DNA of 64,000 nucleotides. Source: Ochotona curzoniae (taxonomy: Eukaryota > Chordata > Mammalia > Lagomorpha > Ochotonidae). The position numbers and the translations under genes were made by a program. The notes beneath the pieces are model-generated. The model ran no database searches, was not told the DNA's origin, and was given only the letters and a program-made list of their open reading frames with translations. The DNA lies in NCBI RefSeq assembly GCF_017591425.1, contig NW_024466599.1:73016501-73080500 (forward strand), in the 5' to 3' direction. This document shows positions 10,340 through 21,880 of the stretch, one piece after another; positions within the stretch are counted from its first letter, which is position 1; every line of letters starts with the position of its first letter.

Positions 10340-11874
10340 AGCTCGTTTTTGAGACTTAACAAAGTGTTGTATTCTTGCATCTCCTTTCTTTATTCTATGG
10401 TGATCAGGCATCTTGATTTTCCACTTGGATTTTTCTGTATCTACTCAGTTATTAAAATAATCATATTGATTACTTCCAATTTGCGGAATATATCAATAAA
10501 GCTTTTGTATTATTATGTATATTTGGACACAGCCATAAATAGCCCGATCCTTTTCAGTAAATGCCAAGGAGTTCAATCACTGGGTCATATAAAAAGAGTG
10601 TATTTAGCTTTGTTTTTAAAAAATGTCCAATTGCATCACAATTTCGCATTTCCACCAGCAGTGAATGATCTAGCCATTGTCCTCTGCCATCATCAGCCCT
10701 TGATTTGTTCATGTCCTGGATTTGGTCATTTCAACTCTAAAATGGCAGCTTATGGTTTTAATTTGCATTTCCTCGGCAGCATATGATGTAAATAATATTT
10801 CCCTATGCATCTTTGTCATTTAACTTCTGTTTGATGATGTGTTTGTTGAAGTTTTGCATCTTTTAAGAAATTAGTTATTTTGTGTTTATGTTTTAACTCC
10901 TCCTTATATTTTTGGGTGAGTCCTTTATCAACTATCTTTTGATAATATGTAACTTCTATCCTTATTGTCCTGATATTATTATGTTTCATGGAGTAGATTT
11001 TTTTTGTTGTTGTTTTCATGAGGTCCATCTTACCAATCCCTTTATTCTACCTAGAAAATCATTGTCGTATCCAGTATTCACCTGGATTTTCTCTTACTTG
11101 CTAGAAATTTCATAATTTTCAAATTTTGACTTCTGTATTTATGGTAACTTTTACTTTAAGTTCTGTGATGATTGCAAAATCTTTGTGTAAGCCCATTTGT
11201 TTTTGTGTTTTGGGTGTCGTTTGCTCCATCACATATAATGGAATAAGTTGCTTGTTTCATTTTGTCAAAGACCTTCTAAATACATACTTGTATATAGATA
11301 CAACTCTGATTTCTCTATTTTGAATCAGCGATTTGTTTATTATTTTACAAAAGACATCACATTGTCTTGATCTTGGTGACTTTACAGGAAATCTTCAGGT
11401 CCTGTGCTGTGCTGTCAGTTTTCTGGTTTCCCTCCATAATGCTGTGGTTGTTTGTTCGGGTACTCCTGCTTCTCCATATGACTTTAGAATCACATTATTA
11501 ATAGCTATGAAATAACTTCTCTGCATTTTGAGACTGGGCCTGAATCTACACATTGAGATGGGAAGAACTGGTATTTTATGGACCTTTCCTTTCATGAACG
11601 TAGCCCATTGTTCTAATTATTTGGTTTCTCTTTGATACCTTTTATCAGATATTTTTATTTTGGTTCACATAAATCCCACAGATAGATTTCATTCAAATTT
11701 ATACCCAGACATTTCATTTTTCTGTGGAGTGTCAGTTTAAATCTAAAATGTTTTTATTTCAAGTCCCATTAGGACATTGCTGGTGAATGGGAAAGTGACT
11801 TGCTTTTGTATATTAACCTTATGTTTCTAAAACTTTTTCTGTAATAACGTATTAATTTCAAAATGATTTTGTTG
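10340..11874 (-). mobile_element. Old LINE-1, antisense: ORF2 3' part and 3' region
   Basis: In reverse orientation the sequence carries the L1 ORF2 3' third. 'GTTCAATCACTGGGTCATAT' at 10571 corresponds to the L1M antisense 'GGAATTGCTGGGTCATATGG'. 'TTTCCACCAGCAGTGAATGA' at 10647 and 'TTTTAATTTGCATTTCCTCGG' at 10758 correspond to 'CCCACCAGCAATG..' and 'TTTGATTTGCATTTCTCTG'. 'GGTGAGTCCTTTATCA' at 10914 follows. This is the left (3') segment of one L1 that continues after two inserted CSINEs. Reading frames are destroyed. Confidence 0.75.
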
Positions 11875-12150
11875 ATTTTTTTTAAAGAGTCATTTGTTTA
11901 TTCTCTCTGAGAGGCGGAATGACACAGAGAGATAGTCTTGTATCTGCGTGGTTTACTTACCAAATCCTGAGAACAGCATCAGGCTGAATGAAGCTAGGGA
12001 TCAGGAACCTCCCTGTGGTCTCCCACATGTGTGTCAGCAGTCCAAAGACTTGACCATCATCAGCTCCAACAGAACACATTTGTGGGTATTTTTGGATGCT
12101 CTTAATGTTTTCAAGGAACCAGATGTTGGCATCACCGATTTTTCCCTATT
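11875..12150 (-). mobile_element. CSINE, antisense, diverged, inside the L1
   Basis: 'TTTAAAGAGTCATTTGTTTATTC' (tail, about 11880), then 'GTTTACTTACCAAATCCTGAG', 'CAGGAACCTCCCTGTGGTCTCCCACATGTGTG', in two parts, and a faded head with 'GATGTTGGCATCAC'. It interrupts the antisense L1. Confidence 0.6.
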
Positions 12151-12185
12151 CATTCCTCCTTAACAAATCTTTCATATATTTTAAA

Positions 12186-12495
12186 TTTATTATTATCTTA
12201 ATTGGAAAGTCAGAGTTACACAGAGAAGGAGAGACAGAGAGAAGGAGTTTCTGTCCACTGATTCACCCCTAAGTGTCCACAACAGCCAGAACTGAGTTGT
12301 TCCGAAACCAGGAGCCTCCTCTGGGTCTACAGAGGCACAGGGTCCCAAGGCTTTGGGCTGTCCTCAACTACTTTCCCAATCCATAATCAGGGACCTGCTT
12401 GGGAAGTAGAGCAGTGGGGACATGAGCCAGGGCCCACATGGGACCCCATGTCATCAAGGCGAGGACTTTAGTCTCTAGGCTACCACATTGAGCCC
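12186..12495 (-). mobile_element. CSINE, antisense, inside the L1
   Basis: Left tail 'ATTGGAAAGTCAGAGTTACACAGAGA' in parts, 'ACCAGGAGCCTCCTCTGGGTCT', 'AGGGTCCCAAGGCTTTGGGC', and head 'TCAAGGCGAGGACTTTAGTC' ending with GAGCCCC. It is the second CSINE within the same L1 and separates L1 segments that are otherwise continuous. Confidence 0.85.
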
Positions 12496-13904
12496 CATCA
12501 TTTATTTCTAATATGAGATTTTTCTGTTTAATTTGAATGTATTTACTCTTCTCTTTTTAGTTTCCAAAAGTGGTGAAGATTGGTCTATTAATTTTGATGC
12601 ATGTTTCTTTCCTAAAATATACAAGCAAAGCTATAAATTTCTTCAAATTACTACATCTGTTTTATCCCATACATTTTGATAAGTTGTTTGTTTTCACTTA
12701 ACTCAAGATATTTAAAAATATCACTTGACATTCTAATTTTATGTGTGGTATATTTAGAACTCTGTTGTTAAATTTCCAAGTATATAAGAATTTCATAGCC
12801 ATGTTTCTATTACTACCGTTCTTTAAATTCCATTGGATATATGATGGTTTGAGGTAAAACACTGTATGATTTGTATTCTTTTAAATCAGTTAGGGTGTGT
12901 TGCATAACCCCGAATCTGCTGTGAATCTGTGAAATGTTCGTGTGAGTTGAAGAAGAATTTGTTTCCTGCTGTTGTTCAAGGAAGTGGTCTTGGCCCAGTG
13001 AATTGAAGGTGCTGCCTTCAGTTTTGTCATTTCTACGTTTTTTACCCACTGAACGGGCTCATTGCTGATGGAGGAGTGTTTAAATGTCCAACTACAAAAG
13101 CAGATTAACTTATTTACCCTTGAAGTCCTATTGATTTTTATATCATGTATATTAATGCTGTCTTCCTGAGACAGATACACATTGGATCTCGTATCTTCTT
13201 GGAGTGCTCATTCTTTAAACAGAATGTAATATCCTTCTTTATCTCTGGTGATTTTCCACGTTCAGAATAATACAGCAAATAACATAGGTACTTGTGTCTC
13301 TATACAAAATGACTTTCTCTTAGACAGCATACACAAAATCAGTAGCTTTGCTCTTTTGTTCCTTTTGGTAACCTCTGCTTTTCAGTTGCTGTATTTGGCC
13401 ACTGCTGTTTGCTTTGATTTAACTGTTATTTACTGTACCTGCTATTTTTTTTTTTCTGTTGGACTTCTTGATTGCGTTTTCTTGTTTTTTCTTATCCTTA
13501 CTTGAGCATTTTGTACTTTTTTTTCTTATAATGTCAACGACATTTCACTTACATTTCTGAAGTAATCATCCTAGATTTTGTAAAATACATTAAGAAGTAA
13601 GCCTTCCCTTTTCAAACAGAATATTACTTCATAGGTAGTAACAATATATTCTAATAAAAAAAATCCCCATTCATTTCTATCCCATGTAACATTGTTCTCA
13701 GTAATTTTGCTACTATATGCATATGTGGGCATATATATGTATGTGTATATATGTGATTCATTTTATGCAGGACAGAATTAAAAAATGTTGTTTTTTTCTT
13801 TTTTCATTAAATATTTTCCTCTACTGTCTTTTTATTTCTAAAATGCTGGGTATAATTTTTAATTTGATTGATATTGTGTTGATATTTTTATGAAAGCGTC
13901 TTTG
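12496..13904 (-). mobile_element. Old LINE-1, antisense: ORF2 middle and 5' part
   Basis: Continuation of the 10340 L1. Its 13100-13500 part resembles the antisense of the ORF2 5' region: 'TTGGAGTGCTCATTCTTTAAACAGAATGTAATATCCTTCTTTATCTCTGG', in parts, against the L1 'ATTATGTAATGCCCTTCTTTGTCTCTTTTG' text. Many stops. The 78-96 codon open frames in this interval are not real genes. Confidence 0.6.
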
Positions 13905-14211
13905 AAGATTTTTTTTAATTTCTATTAGAAAGACAGATATAATTTACAGAGAGAGCGACAGAAAGCTCTTCCATCTGCTGGTTCAGTCCCCAAATGACTG
14001 CAGTTGTAGGAGCTGAGCTGATCCCGAGCTTCTGCCAGGTCTCCCAGGTGAGTACAGGATCCCAAGGTTTTAGCCCATCCTCTACTGCTTCTCCTGACCA
14101 TAAGCAGGGAGCTGGAAGGGAAGTGGAGCAGCTGGTACCCAAACTGACATCCATATGAGATCCTGGTGCTTGCAAGATAAGGATTTACCATTGAGCCATC
14201 CTTCTGGGCCC
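13905..14211 (-). mobile_element. CSINE, antisense, inside the L1
   Basis: Tail 'GAAAGACAGATATAATTTACAGAG', 'CTGGTTCAGTCCCCAAATGACTG', 'CATAAGCAGGGAGCTGGAAGGGAAGTGGAGC', all in parts, and head 'CATCCATATGAGATCCTGG' ending GGGCCC at 14206-14211. Third CSINE in the same L1. Confidence 0.85.
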
Positions 14212-14755
14212 TCTTTAATTTTCTTAATGAGGATACCCTGTGCTTAAGTGTAACATAGCGGGAGTGGCATTTTATTCTGCCTGGTATCCTCTGAGTCCAA
14301 GATACGTAGGTTACAATCTGATACTATTGTGGGAAAAAATTCTCAGTCCCTTTTGCTCAAATGCCATTTCTCTTCCTTTCTTCCTCTGATGCTTCTGTTA
14401 TGCAAAGTTATATATTTGTTAATTTTCTAAAAATTCTAGGATTGTGTTGAAGCTTTTAGTTTTTCTTTTTTGCAGGTTTTTTTTTTTTTCTCTTCTCTCT
14501 TTGGAAATTTCCACTGACAGATCCTGAAATATAGAAATTGTTTTGATAGCATGTCCATTCTTCCTTTGAGTCATCAAAGGCTTTTGAAAGTTTATTGCAA
14601 TGCTTTGCATTTCTAATATATATTTTTTATTGTTAGCTTCTATATTTGTTTCCTTCTTACTTGAAGGTCCCATTCTATAAATCTCTGTGGTTCTGCTCCC
14701 CTGGACTTCTTTGGTTGTGTTGATAGTCACATTTTGGATCACAGGAGTGGGACAG
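14212..14755 (-). mobile_element. Old LINE-1/HAL1-like, antisense: 5' part
   Basis: T-rich antisense sequence directly continuing the L1 beyond the third SINE. The complementary strand is A-rich with Lys/Glu/Gln-rich open frames (e.g. 14419-14742), as in L1 or HAL1 ORF1-type regions. It is assigned mainly by continuity with the L1 to its left. Confidence 0.45.
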
Positions 14756-14924
14756 CAGAAAAGGCAGTGAGAGAATACAGTGGAGACACATGAGAGAGAC
14801 CTGAGCTATGGGAAGAGGGGCCAGTGGGCAGCAGAAGATGGGGAGGCAGTTCCAAACAAACTAGGGTGTTATTCATGTTCCTGCGCCTGTGCATCCCATC
14901 TGCTTTCTTTTCTTTTTTTTTAAT

Positions 14925-15255
14925 TCTTTTATTATTTTTAATTTTTAAATTATTTTTCCGTGATACACTTTTTTAGATATAGGAATTACTCCCTCCCCTT
15001 CCCCTCCTCCCTTGCTATTCTCCCTTCTCACTATTGCCTTTCATATTATTATAGCAGTGTAGTCCTTTCGTAGCAATTACAAGTTTAACATTCTGCTGCT
15101 TCTGTATGCCATTGCCATGTAGATATACATGGTAGGAATCTAATATTACACTATCAAGTGTGTTTAACCGATCCATCGAGAGTCCTCCTTTTATTAGGGA
15201 GTAGATAGCAGTACTGCAGCATATTTTCACTCCCTGGTATGCTAATCTCCATTAT
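14925..15255 (-). mobile_element. Antisense poly(T)-headed retroposon piece A (L1-like?)
   Basis: Begins with a T/A-rich run, then 'ACTCCCTCCCCTTCCCCTCC' and a body that partly resembles the piece at 15485-15745 (both have '..TTCTC..CTATTG.., TAGCAGTGTAGTCCTTTCG' or 'TACAATAGTATAGCCCTTCA', then a ..CATTCTG/CCATTGTCTG.. part). Two diverged copies of the same retroposed 3' end are likely, perhaps a lagomorph L1 3' region. The family name is inference. Confidence 0.4.
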
Positions 15256-15289
15256 ACAGTTCATCTATAAAAATATATGCATATTTACC

Positions 15290-15345
15290 TATAAACATAC
15301 ATACATATCTACATATACACACATATATGTATGTTTACCTAAATA
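15290..15345. repeat. AT/AC-rich simple repeat (CATACATA, ATATACAC)
   Basis: Irregular runs of TACATACATA and ACATATATGTATG type. Confidence 0.7.
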
Positions 15346-15484
15346 GCTACTTATTTTGCGTTTTAAATGGAGGTGAATATATACAGAGGGAACATATAAT
15401 ATTTTTTTTTCAGAATTACACTATTTTTACTGAAAATTATTTAAATTGAAGAAAATAGTGCTTTAATACAATTTGTGGGCTTTT

Positions 15485-15745
15485 TAAAATTCTTTTTTAA
15501 AATTTTATTTTATTTAGGATTCCCCCGCAAACTCCCACCCCTCAACAGGTTTTCTCCACATTGCTACAATAGTATAGCCCTTCATAAGAAGCCATAATTC
15601 CATCAGTCTCTTATTTAAGTGTGCCCTGACATTGCAAGTACAGATAATGTCAGACAGTCCAGCATCCCATTGTCTGCACATTTTCCATAGTTTCACTGGG
15701 AGTCCATCTTTTGTTTGGAAGCAGGAATGCATGTTACATTTTACA
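15485..15745 (-). mobile_element. Antisense poly(T)-headed retroposon piece B (L1-like?)
   Basis: T/A-rich left edge, 'GGATTCCCCCGCAAACTCCC', 'TTGCTACAATAGTATAGCCC', then 'CACTGGGAGTCCATCTTTTG'. It is related to piece A at 14925-15255 and lies directly against a sense L1 ORF2 fragment. The junction could be an insertion boundary or an inversion. Confidence 0.4.
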
Positions 15746-15754
15746 CCCACATCT

Positions 15755-16137
15755 GGATACAGTAGACTACATCAAACTAAAACAGTTTCTGCACAGCAAA
15801 AGAAACAATTAATAAAGTGAGGAAGCAACTAACAGAATGGGAGAAAAATTTTACACACTATACAAGTGATAGGGGACTAATATCCAGGATTTACAAAGGA
15901 CATCAGAAACCCAGGGACAATTAAAACAACAACAACAACAACAAATAAACAAACATCTTGTGAAAAAAATGGGCAAAGGAAATGAATAGACATTTCTCAA
16001 AAGAACAGATTCGAATGACTAACAGACATATGAAAAGATGCTCAGGCTTGCTAGCCATCAGAGAGATACAAATGAAAACCACGTTGAGGAACCACCTAAC
16101 TCCAGTTGAGACTGGGCTACATTCAGAACTCAACTAA
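15755..16137 (+). pseudogene. LINE-1 ORF2 C-terminal fragment, sense
   Basis: The text follows L1 ORF2 near its 3' end: 'CTACATCAAACTAAAACAG', 'TTCTGCACAGCAAAAGAAAC', 'GAATGGGAGAAAAATTTT', 'GGACTAATATCCAGGATTTAC', then a region encoding WAKEMNRHFSKEQIRMTNRH (15970-16030), the conserved stretch of the ORF2 C-terminal half. A CAA-repeat replaces part of it at 15926-15944. Truncated at both ends and not functional. Confidence 0.85.
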
Positions 16138-16141
16138 CAAC

Positions 16142-16430
16142 ATCTGCTGAGAGAGAAAGAGAGGTGTCTTCCATTCTACTGGTTTACCCTCCAAATACTA
16201 GCAACAGTTAGAGCTGGGCCAGGATGAATTCCAAAGTTGGGAGTCAGGGAGTCCGTCAGAATCTCCGGTGAATCCAGTAATGGAACCTGTGATCCATACC
16301 TGCTGACTCCCTGATGCATTCATTAGCTGAAAATTACATTTGAGCAGCAGAGCCAGGCGTCAAATCCAGTTGCTTGGATATGAGACATTCATGTTCCAGG
16401 TGGTGTCCATTTTCTACGTCCATCCCCTGT
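16142..16430 (-). mobile_element. CSINE, antisense, diverged
   Basis: 'CTGAGAGAGAAAGAGAGGTGTCTTCC', 'GGTTTACCCTCCAAATACTAG', 'GAGCTGGGCCAGGATGAATTCC' in parts, and head 'GCGTCAAATCCAGTTGCTTGG..ATGAGACATTC'. It lies between the sense and antisense L1 fragments. Confidence 0.6.
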
Positions 16431-16434
16431 TTAG

Positions 16435-17470
16435 AAGATAGTTTAAAACCTGTGTTGTGTATAAGGTGAACAAATTTCAATGTCATGTATTTTTCATTTA
16501 TACAGATTTAGGAACTTCCCGTTTATACAGACAGTAACACTTTGTACTTGATCCTCTCTCCAACCTACAGTTTCACCCTCCCTCCTTCCTTTCACTTTGT
16601 TTTATTGCTATTATTGTTATTTATTTTTGTTTTGTTTTTACAATGACATATTTTTAGCTTATTTTATGATCATGGGCTTAAACCTACATTAGGCTAAAAA
16701 TTTAATACTAGTAAATATAAAACACCACTCTTAAGAATGTAAATACTCAAATATCAAAATGTCAAGTTTAAGTTCATACTTTTTCTTTTTACACTCTCTA
16801 TATTGGTTATCATGAATGAGGCAAAACATGATATTTGTTTGGGGGGCTAGCTTATTTCACTGACTAAACATTCTCCAGTTGCATCCATTTTGTTTTGAAA
16901 GACAAATTTCATCACTCTCATGGCTGAGTAGTACTCCACAGTGCATGTCCCACATTTTTTAATCCAGCTACCGGTTGATACACTTATGGATGGTTTCCGT
17001 TTTAACTATTGTGAACTGGACTGCAATAAACACATGAGTACAAGTAACTCCTTCATATACTGATTTCATTTTGTTGGGTAAATTCCCAGGAGAGAAGGTG
17101 TCTGTGCCATATGGTAGATATATTTTCAAATTTCTGAATCTGTATATTGTCTTATAGAGTGGTAATATTAGTCTATATTTCCCAAAATAACAGTGATTGA
17201 GGGTATCTTTCCCCCTATATCTTTGGCAGCATTTATTGTTTTTCTGGTTTCCGTATAATTCTCTATGAATGAGTGAAGTGAAATCTAAGTATGGCTTTTA
17301 TTTACATTTTCCTATTGGGAATGGTGTTGAGAATTTTTTCATGTGTCTGTTAGCCATTTGGAATTTATCGTGTGAAAAATGCCTGTTCATGTCCTTTGCT
17401 CTTGTCATGACTGTTTTCTTATTGTTGAGTTTCTTGAGCTGGAAATTTTTAGCACACAGACTTGTTCAGA
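16435..17470 (-). mobile_element. LINE-1 3' end, antisense (3' UTR and ORF2 C-terminus)
   Basis: The left 350 bases are AT-rich L1 3' UTR-like. From 16795 the antisense of the ORF2 end is clear: 'GGCTGAGTAGTACTCCACAG' at 16922, 'ACACTTATGGATGGTTTCC' at 16980, 'CAATAAACACATGAGTACAAG' at 17024, 'GGAGAGAAGGTGTCTGTGCC' at 17090 and 'TTCATGTCTCTGTTAGCC'-like text at 17338-17355. Less decayed than the 10-14 kb L1. Truncated at its 5' end near 17470. Confidence 0.8.
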
Positions 17471-17544
17471 CTAAGTGCCATGTCATTCCTCAGGTAATTT
17501 TCTCTTCCCCAACACTGGGTCCAGGTCAGTATTGCTGCCAACAC

Positions 17545-17655
17545 GAGCGTCGCGGGGTAGTGGGGGGTGGAGGGGACTCCGGCCCCCAGGAAGGAGGGGG
17601 AGGGGGGGGGGGTTCTCGGCTGGGGGTGTCGAGGCGCGGTATGTTTGGCGTGGTC
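17545..17655. other. Isolated G-rich, CpG-rich patch
   Basis: About 110 bases with at least eight CpGs, an 11-base G run near 17602-17612 and several G3+ runs, able to form a G-quadruplex on the plus strand. The flanks are AT-rich with almost no CpG. It sits directly beyond the 5'-truncated end of the antisense L1. On the minus strand the adjoining part is open (…VGSNTDLDPVLGKRKLPEE then stop at about 17490-17550). It may be a scrap of a GC-rich transcript joined to the L1 by template switching. Origin not identified. Confidence 0.45.
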
Positions 17656-17699
17656 ACTAGTTTATCCTATAAATTATTATCATTTTTATAATCTAAAAA

Positions 17700-17759
17700 C
17701 TATTATTGATTTCACATTTTGGTTTTTTTCTTTTTCTTTTCTTTTTTTTTTTTTTTTTT
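17700..17759. repeat. Pyrimidine/poly(T) tract
   Basis: A T/C-rich run that ends with about 18 T. It could be the antisense poly(A) tail of a retroposed sequence to its right, but I recognise no body there. Confidence 0.7.
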
Positions 17760-20281
17760 GCCATTAGGAGACAGTGACATCTTCCAAGCTTCTTCTCTAC
17801 TGTAACAGAAAGCCTGAAGAATTGTGCTTTGTTGCTCAAAGTTCCATGTTCCTCACAGGCCCTTCATGTTGGGTAAAAGGGAAAACTTGGTCACCATATG
17901 ACTGTCCCATAACTTATATTTATCCTGGCTCTGCATTCTTTCATGTCTTCTTGGAGCAGGATGCAGCTAGGGTTTGGAGAACATAGCAAGAAAGAGGAAA
18001 ACTCAAATCCAGAAAAAAAAAAACATGAAAACTCTTTTACATGCTCAAACTAAGGTTGCTTATTTTTTCCTGGTTTAAAATGGCCAGTTTACAGCAATTC
18101 ATAACTGTTGAACTATCAAAACCACTTGAGCAAGAGCCTCAGAGCATACCCCACATCAGGGACCTGAGGTAGGTGGGAAACTGGGTGGGACTTCTCCAGT
18201 GATACATGAAGGAAAAAATATAGAAATAATGAAAAAAAAAATTGGAAAAAGTTAAAAAAAATTACCAGTTTAGAAGGCAGATAGCTCAAAAACAACTTAT
18301 CTTTGCATAATACCAACCCGGGGCTAGATGGGAAAGGCAGAGCCCAAAGCAAGGGTACAACTGGAGCTAATGTTGCAAAGCATATGTTCAGCAGTGAATT
18401 ACATGAGGAGTCTCACAATGGAAGCCCAAAGACCAAGCAGCAGACTCTAAGGAGTGGGGGGCAGCATCTCTCCAGTAACACACACGGCCGTGGCCTGGCA
18501 ACATTTCTCTACCTAGCACCTCTACGGGAACAAAACTTCTGGAGGATGTTTCTCAAAACAGTGACAACCCCTTCCCCCAATCCACTCAAAAATGTTGCCA
18601 AGGGATTCTAGAGAAAGAAAAAAAAAAAAAGGGAGTTGAGTTTTTTCTTCAGAGGCCCCATTCCTGTCTACCTTGAGGAGGGTATTTCACTTATCATGGT
18701 ACAACATCACTGCCTGCTCTTGCTGTCTCACTGAGTCACATCCAATTCATTATCTGAAGCTTGAAGAAGCTGTCCTTTGACCTGCAGTGCTTTATGAGTA
18801 ATACTGATGTAAACATTTATGCACATTTCAAGGAGTATTCTAGCATTTCCATGCAAAACGAAATTTCTGGGTGCTAGGATAAGAATGTCTTGAAATGGAA
18901 TAGAGGGTACCAAAGAGTTTTCCATCTGCCTCAGTGTCTCCATCACTTAGTATCATCAGTGTATGAACAATGCCAACAGTATGTAATGATATCTCCCTGT
19001 AACTCTCATTTCTCATGGACCAGCACATTGTCAGAATCCAGGCCGACTAGGTGAGTGATCACCTTGCGAGCCCATTTCCAGCAACCTGGACTGAAACTCA
19101 CCTTCCCCTTGGGGCCTTGCAACTTGCATTGTACGCACGGGTGTCAGACCACCCTGAGACTCAGAAAAGTGAACAAAGCTGCTGACTACCAGTGAACAAG
19201 CAGTATTCACTCAGCAAGGAGTAGTGTGCGTCTTCAGATTCTGAGATGTAAATGGCTGCAGTGATCCGATCTCAATCTACCGTCCTGACTCTCATCACTG
19301 TAATCATTAGATTCTAGAATGTTACCCGGGGAATGTCAGTCTCCACCATTTCTCTTTATTCTCTTTGTAAGAGCTACAAGGTAAATGCATCCAGTGTGTT
19401 CTTTCTCTGTGGCACCCCATCAATAATATTCTCTTGAACATACACTGATCCTGTCTGGCCTGCCCAGTGGTGGTAAGGTTCATGTTTGCCAAACCAAAAC
19501 GAAGACATTTTCATCCAAATTATTATTTTAGGGACACTCTTGCTCCATAAGCTAGTTGCCATTCCAGATATCAGAGACTGGGGTGCTTCTTGCCTCTTTA
19601 GATGCTTGCTCCTGGAACACCAACAAGGAATCTCCTGAATAGAGAAAATAGCAGGAACTCGTGGCTGGTACATTTAGTAGCTCTCCTCTGCGGCAAATTC
19701 TCTAAAATGGCCCCATAAAAACACACTGTAAGATTAGGAAAACAAGCTATGAAAGGGTTGGTAATCAAGGAATTCACTGACTGTCCCTAAGAACTATTTT
19801 CTTCTTCAAATGTCATGACCACTTTTCCTAGACCCTGGAGTGGGACTCTAATCCTGTTGGATTCTTGCTTACCTAATTCTAACTCTATCGGTTAATTTTT
19901 GCTTTTACATTTTTATGTGTGTCTGTTTGTTGTTTGGTTTGCCCAGCAGTGCAGTGAGTAGTTCCAGTATATCCTAGATGTCAAGATCAGCCTGTATCTA
20001 CTTTTCTGAGTCACGTCTAGGTCTCTAGGCTGGCAACAAACTGTGGAGCCACAGAGATTGTGTTGTTTGGTCATTTGGCATGGTGTTTGTGACTCGACCA
20101 TACCCTGGCAGTCCAGGAGAGACCACTTTTTCACCCTTCTCAGAAGATCTATTAAATTGAAAGACGAATGAATAGAGACGAGGAGTTGTATCATTTCAGG
20201 TCCACTTGACTTATAAACATTGAATAGATCACTAACGAAACATATTCGTAGGCCGTGTTTTTATTTACTGCTATTTTTCTT
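17760..20281. other. Unannotated non-coding stretch
   Basis: No CSINE, L1, L2 or MIR recognised. There are A-runs at 18015-18025 and 18612-18625, and open frames up to about 102 codons (18303-18611 plus) with no recognisable family. No gene called. Confidence 0.45.
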
Positions 20282-20561
20282 TTGGTGTTTGTTTATTTCT
20301 TGGAGAGATAGAAGCAGAGCTCTCGCCCGTTGGTCACTCCCCAGATGCCTCTCGATGCTGTGATTGGGCTGGTATACAGGTGGGAGTTGGAGACCCCACC
20401 CAGGTCTCCTTGGTGGGTGGCAGGGAAGCTGTTCCTTGAGCCATCACTGCTGCTCCCCAGCATCTCCTTTAGCAGGAAGCTGGAGCCAAAACTTGAATTC
20501 AGGTACTCTGATGTGGGATGTGAGGATATTAACTGATGGGCCAAACGTCCACCCCACAAGC
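20282..20561 (-). mobile_element. CSINE, antisense, older subfamily
   Basis: 'TTGTTTATTTCTTGGAGAGATAG' tail, 'TTGGTCACTCCCCAGATGCC', 'CCCAGGTCTCC..GGTGGGTGGCAGGG', 'GCAGGAAGCTGGAGCC', and head 'CTCTGATGTGGGATGTGAGGATATTAACTG..' in parts. It marks the left border of a 12.9-kb CSINE-free interval. Confidence 0.8.
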
Positions 20562-21795
20562 TATGATTTTAGAACTAAGGGGTAAATAAAATCCCAGGAC
20601 TTCTAGGGAGAGAAACAATTTCCTCTACTGTGACTACATATTCAAATTCAAATGCTGTTTATAATTTTATAGTGAGATATGGAGTCACACAACAGGAAGT
20701 GTGCCAGAGGGGCTGTTGGTTAGGGTAGACATTTGAAAAGAGAGCCATTTGTTTGAAAAACTTCGGGCTCCTCCCCCCGCACCCCACCCAATCCTTTCCT
20801 GTGCTTCATATCCAGAAAGTAGGAAGAAAAAAGCACTTGTGACTATTTTTCAAGGGAGATGGATATCCCGCCGAAGTCAGCCCCTGCAGCCTCTCTTGAA
20901 ACAGTGTCACCCATGGGACAATGGCCTTCGCCTGTCCTGGAGGTCTTTGCTCACTGCTCTGAAGGTGCAGCCCAGGGTCACCCCAGGCCACTCTGTAGTT
21001 GGAGTGGAGGTCTACACACAGTGAATTTGGCTGTCTCACTGTAGCACCAGCTGGTTGTCTATGGTAGGAAAGAATTGAGCGAGTTTTTTTACACCATGGA
21101 AATTGTCTTCCAGGCCCAGATGGACCGTTGCTGTTCTAGCTTTGACAGGCCAGGATAGATATATTCAGAAAGCCTTCCAGCTATTTAGTAACTCTTCCAA
21201 AACACTGTCAGCACCCATGCTAGGATGCAGGGAGTGGGAAGGAAGTCTAAGTAGGGAACTAAGCCTAGTTAGTATATATTTGCATAATTATCTTTCAGTG
21301 AATGGATGTGTGACTGGGGGCAGGGAGAAGGTCTCCATGGACACTGAAAGCCTGACTGTAGCTGAACCTTGCTGGGGCAGACTCCCTGAAGCCCTTCCTG
21401 CAGTTCTGCGGATTTTAAGAGACACGTTCAAAAAACAAAATATATCCAGCTCTGCTCACCTGAGAGCTAAAGAACTCATTCTGGGTGCCAAGCTATCAGG
21501 TGGATTTCCTGTTCTCTGATGGGCAAGGGTCAGAAAGGCCACCTGCAGCTACAGCCTCCAGTAGAGGCTGGGACAGAAGGGGAGCACCAACGCCACCATC
21601 TCCTAAGTCACCGTCACACACCTGGGATGGAAAATGTTGTACACAAGCGAGCATTTTATTTATTTTTTTCCCTGAAAAACATGATAATGATACTATAGAA
21701 TGCATGGCAGCAGCAGCCTGCATTTAAATATAGCTTTGTGACTGTTAGCAAAATGATGTGGTTATGAGCTGACTATTAATATAGATGTTTGCCTG

Positions 21796-21880
21796 AGACA
21801 GACACAGAGGGGTGCAGAGGGAGGGAGGAAAGAAAGCACGGAGGAAAAGGGGGAGGACGGTGAGAGAGAGAAGACACTTC
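21796..21880. repeat. Purine-rich tract
   Basis: Long G/A-rich stretch with few pyrimidines (GGGAGGGAGGAAAGAAAG type). Confidence 0.7.
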
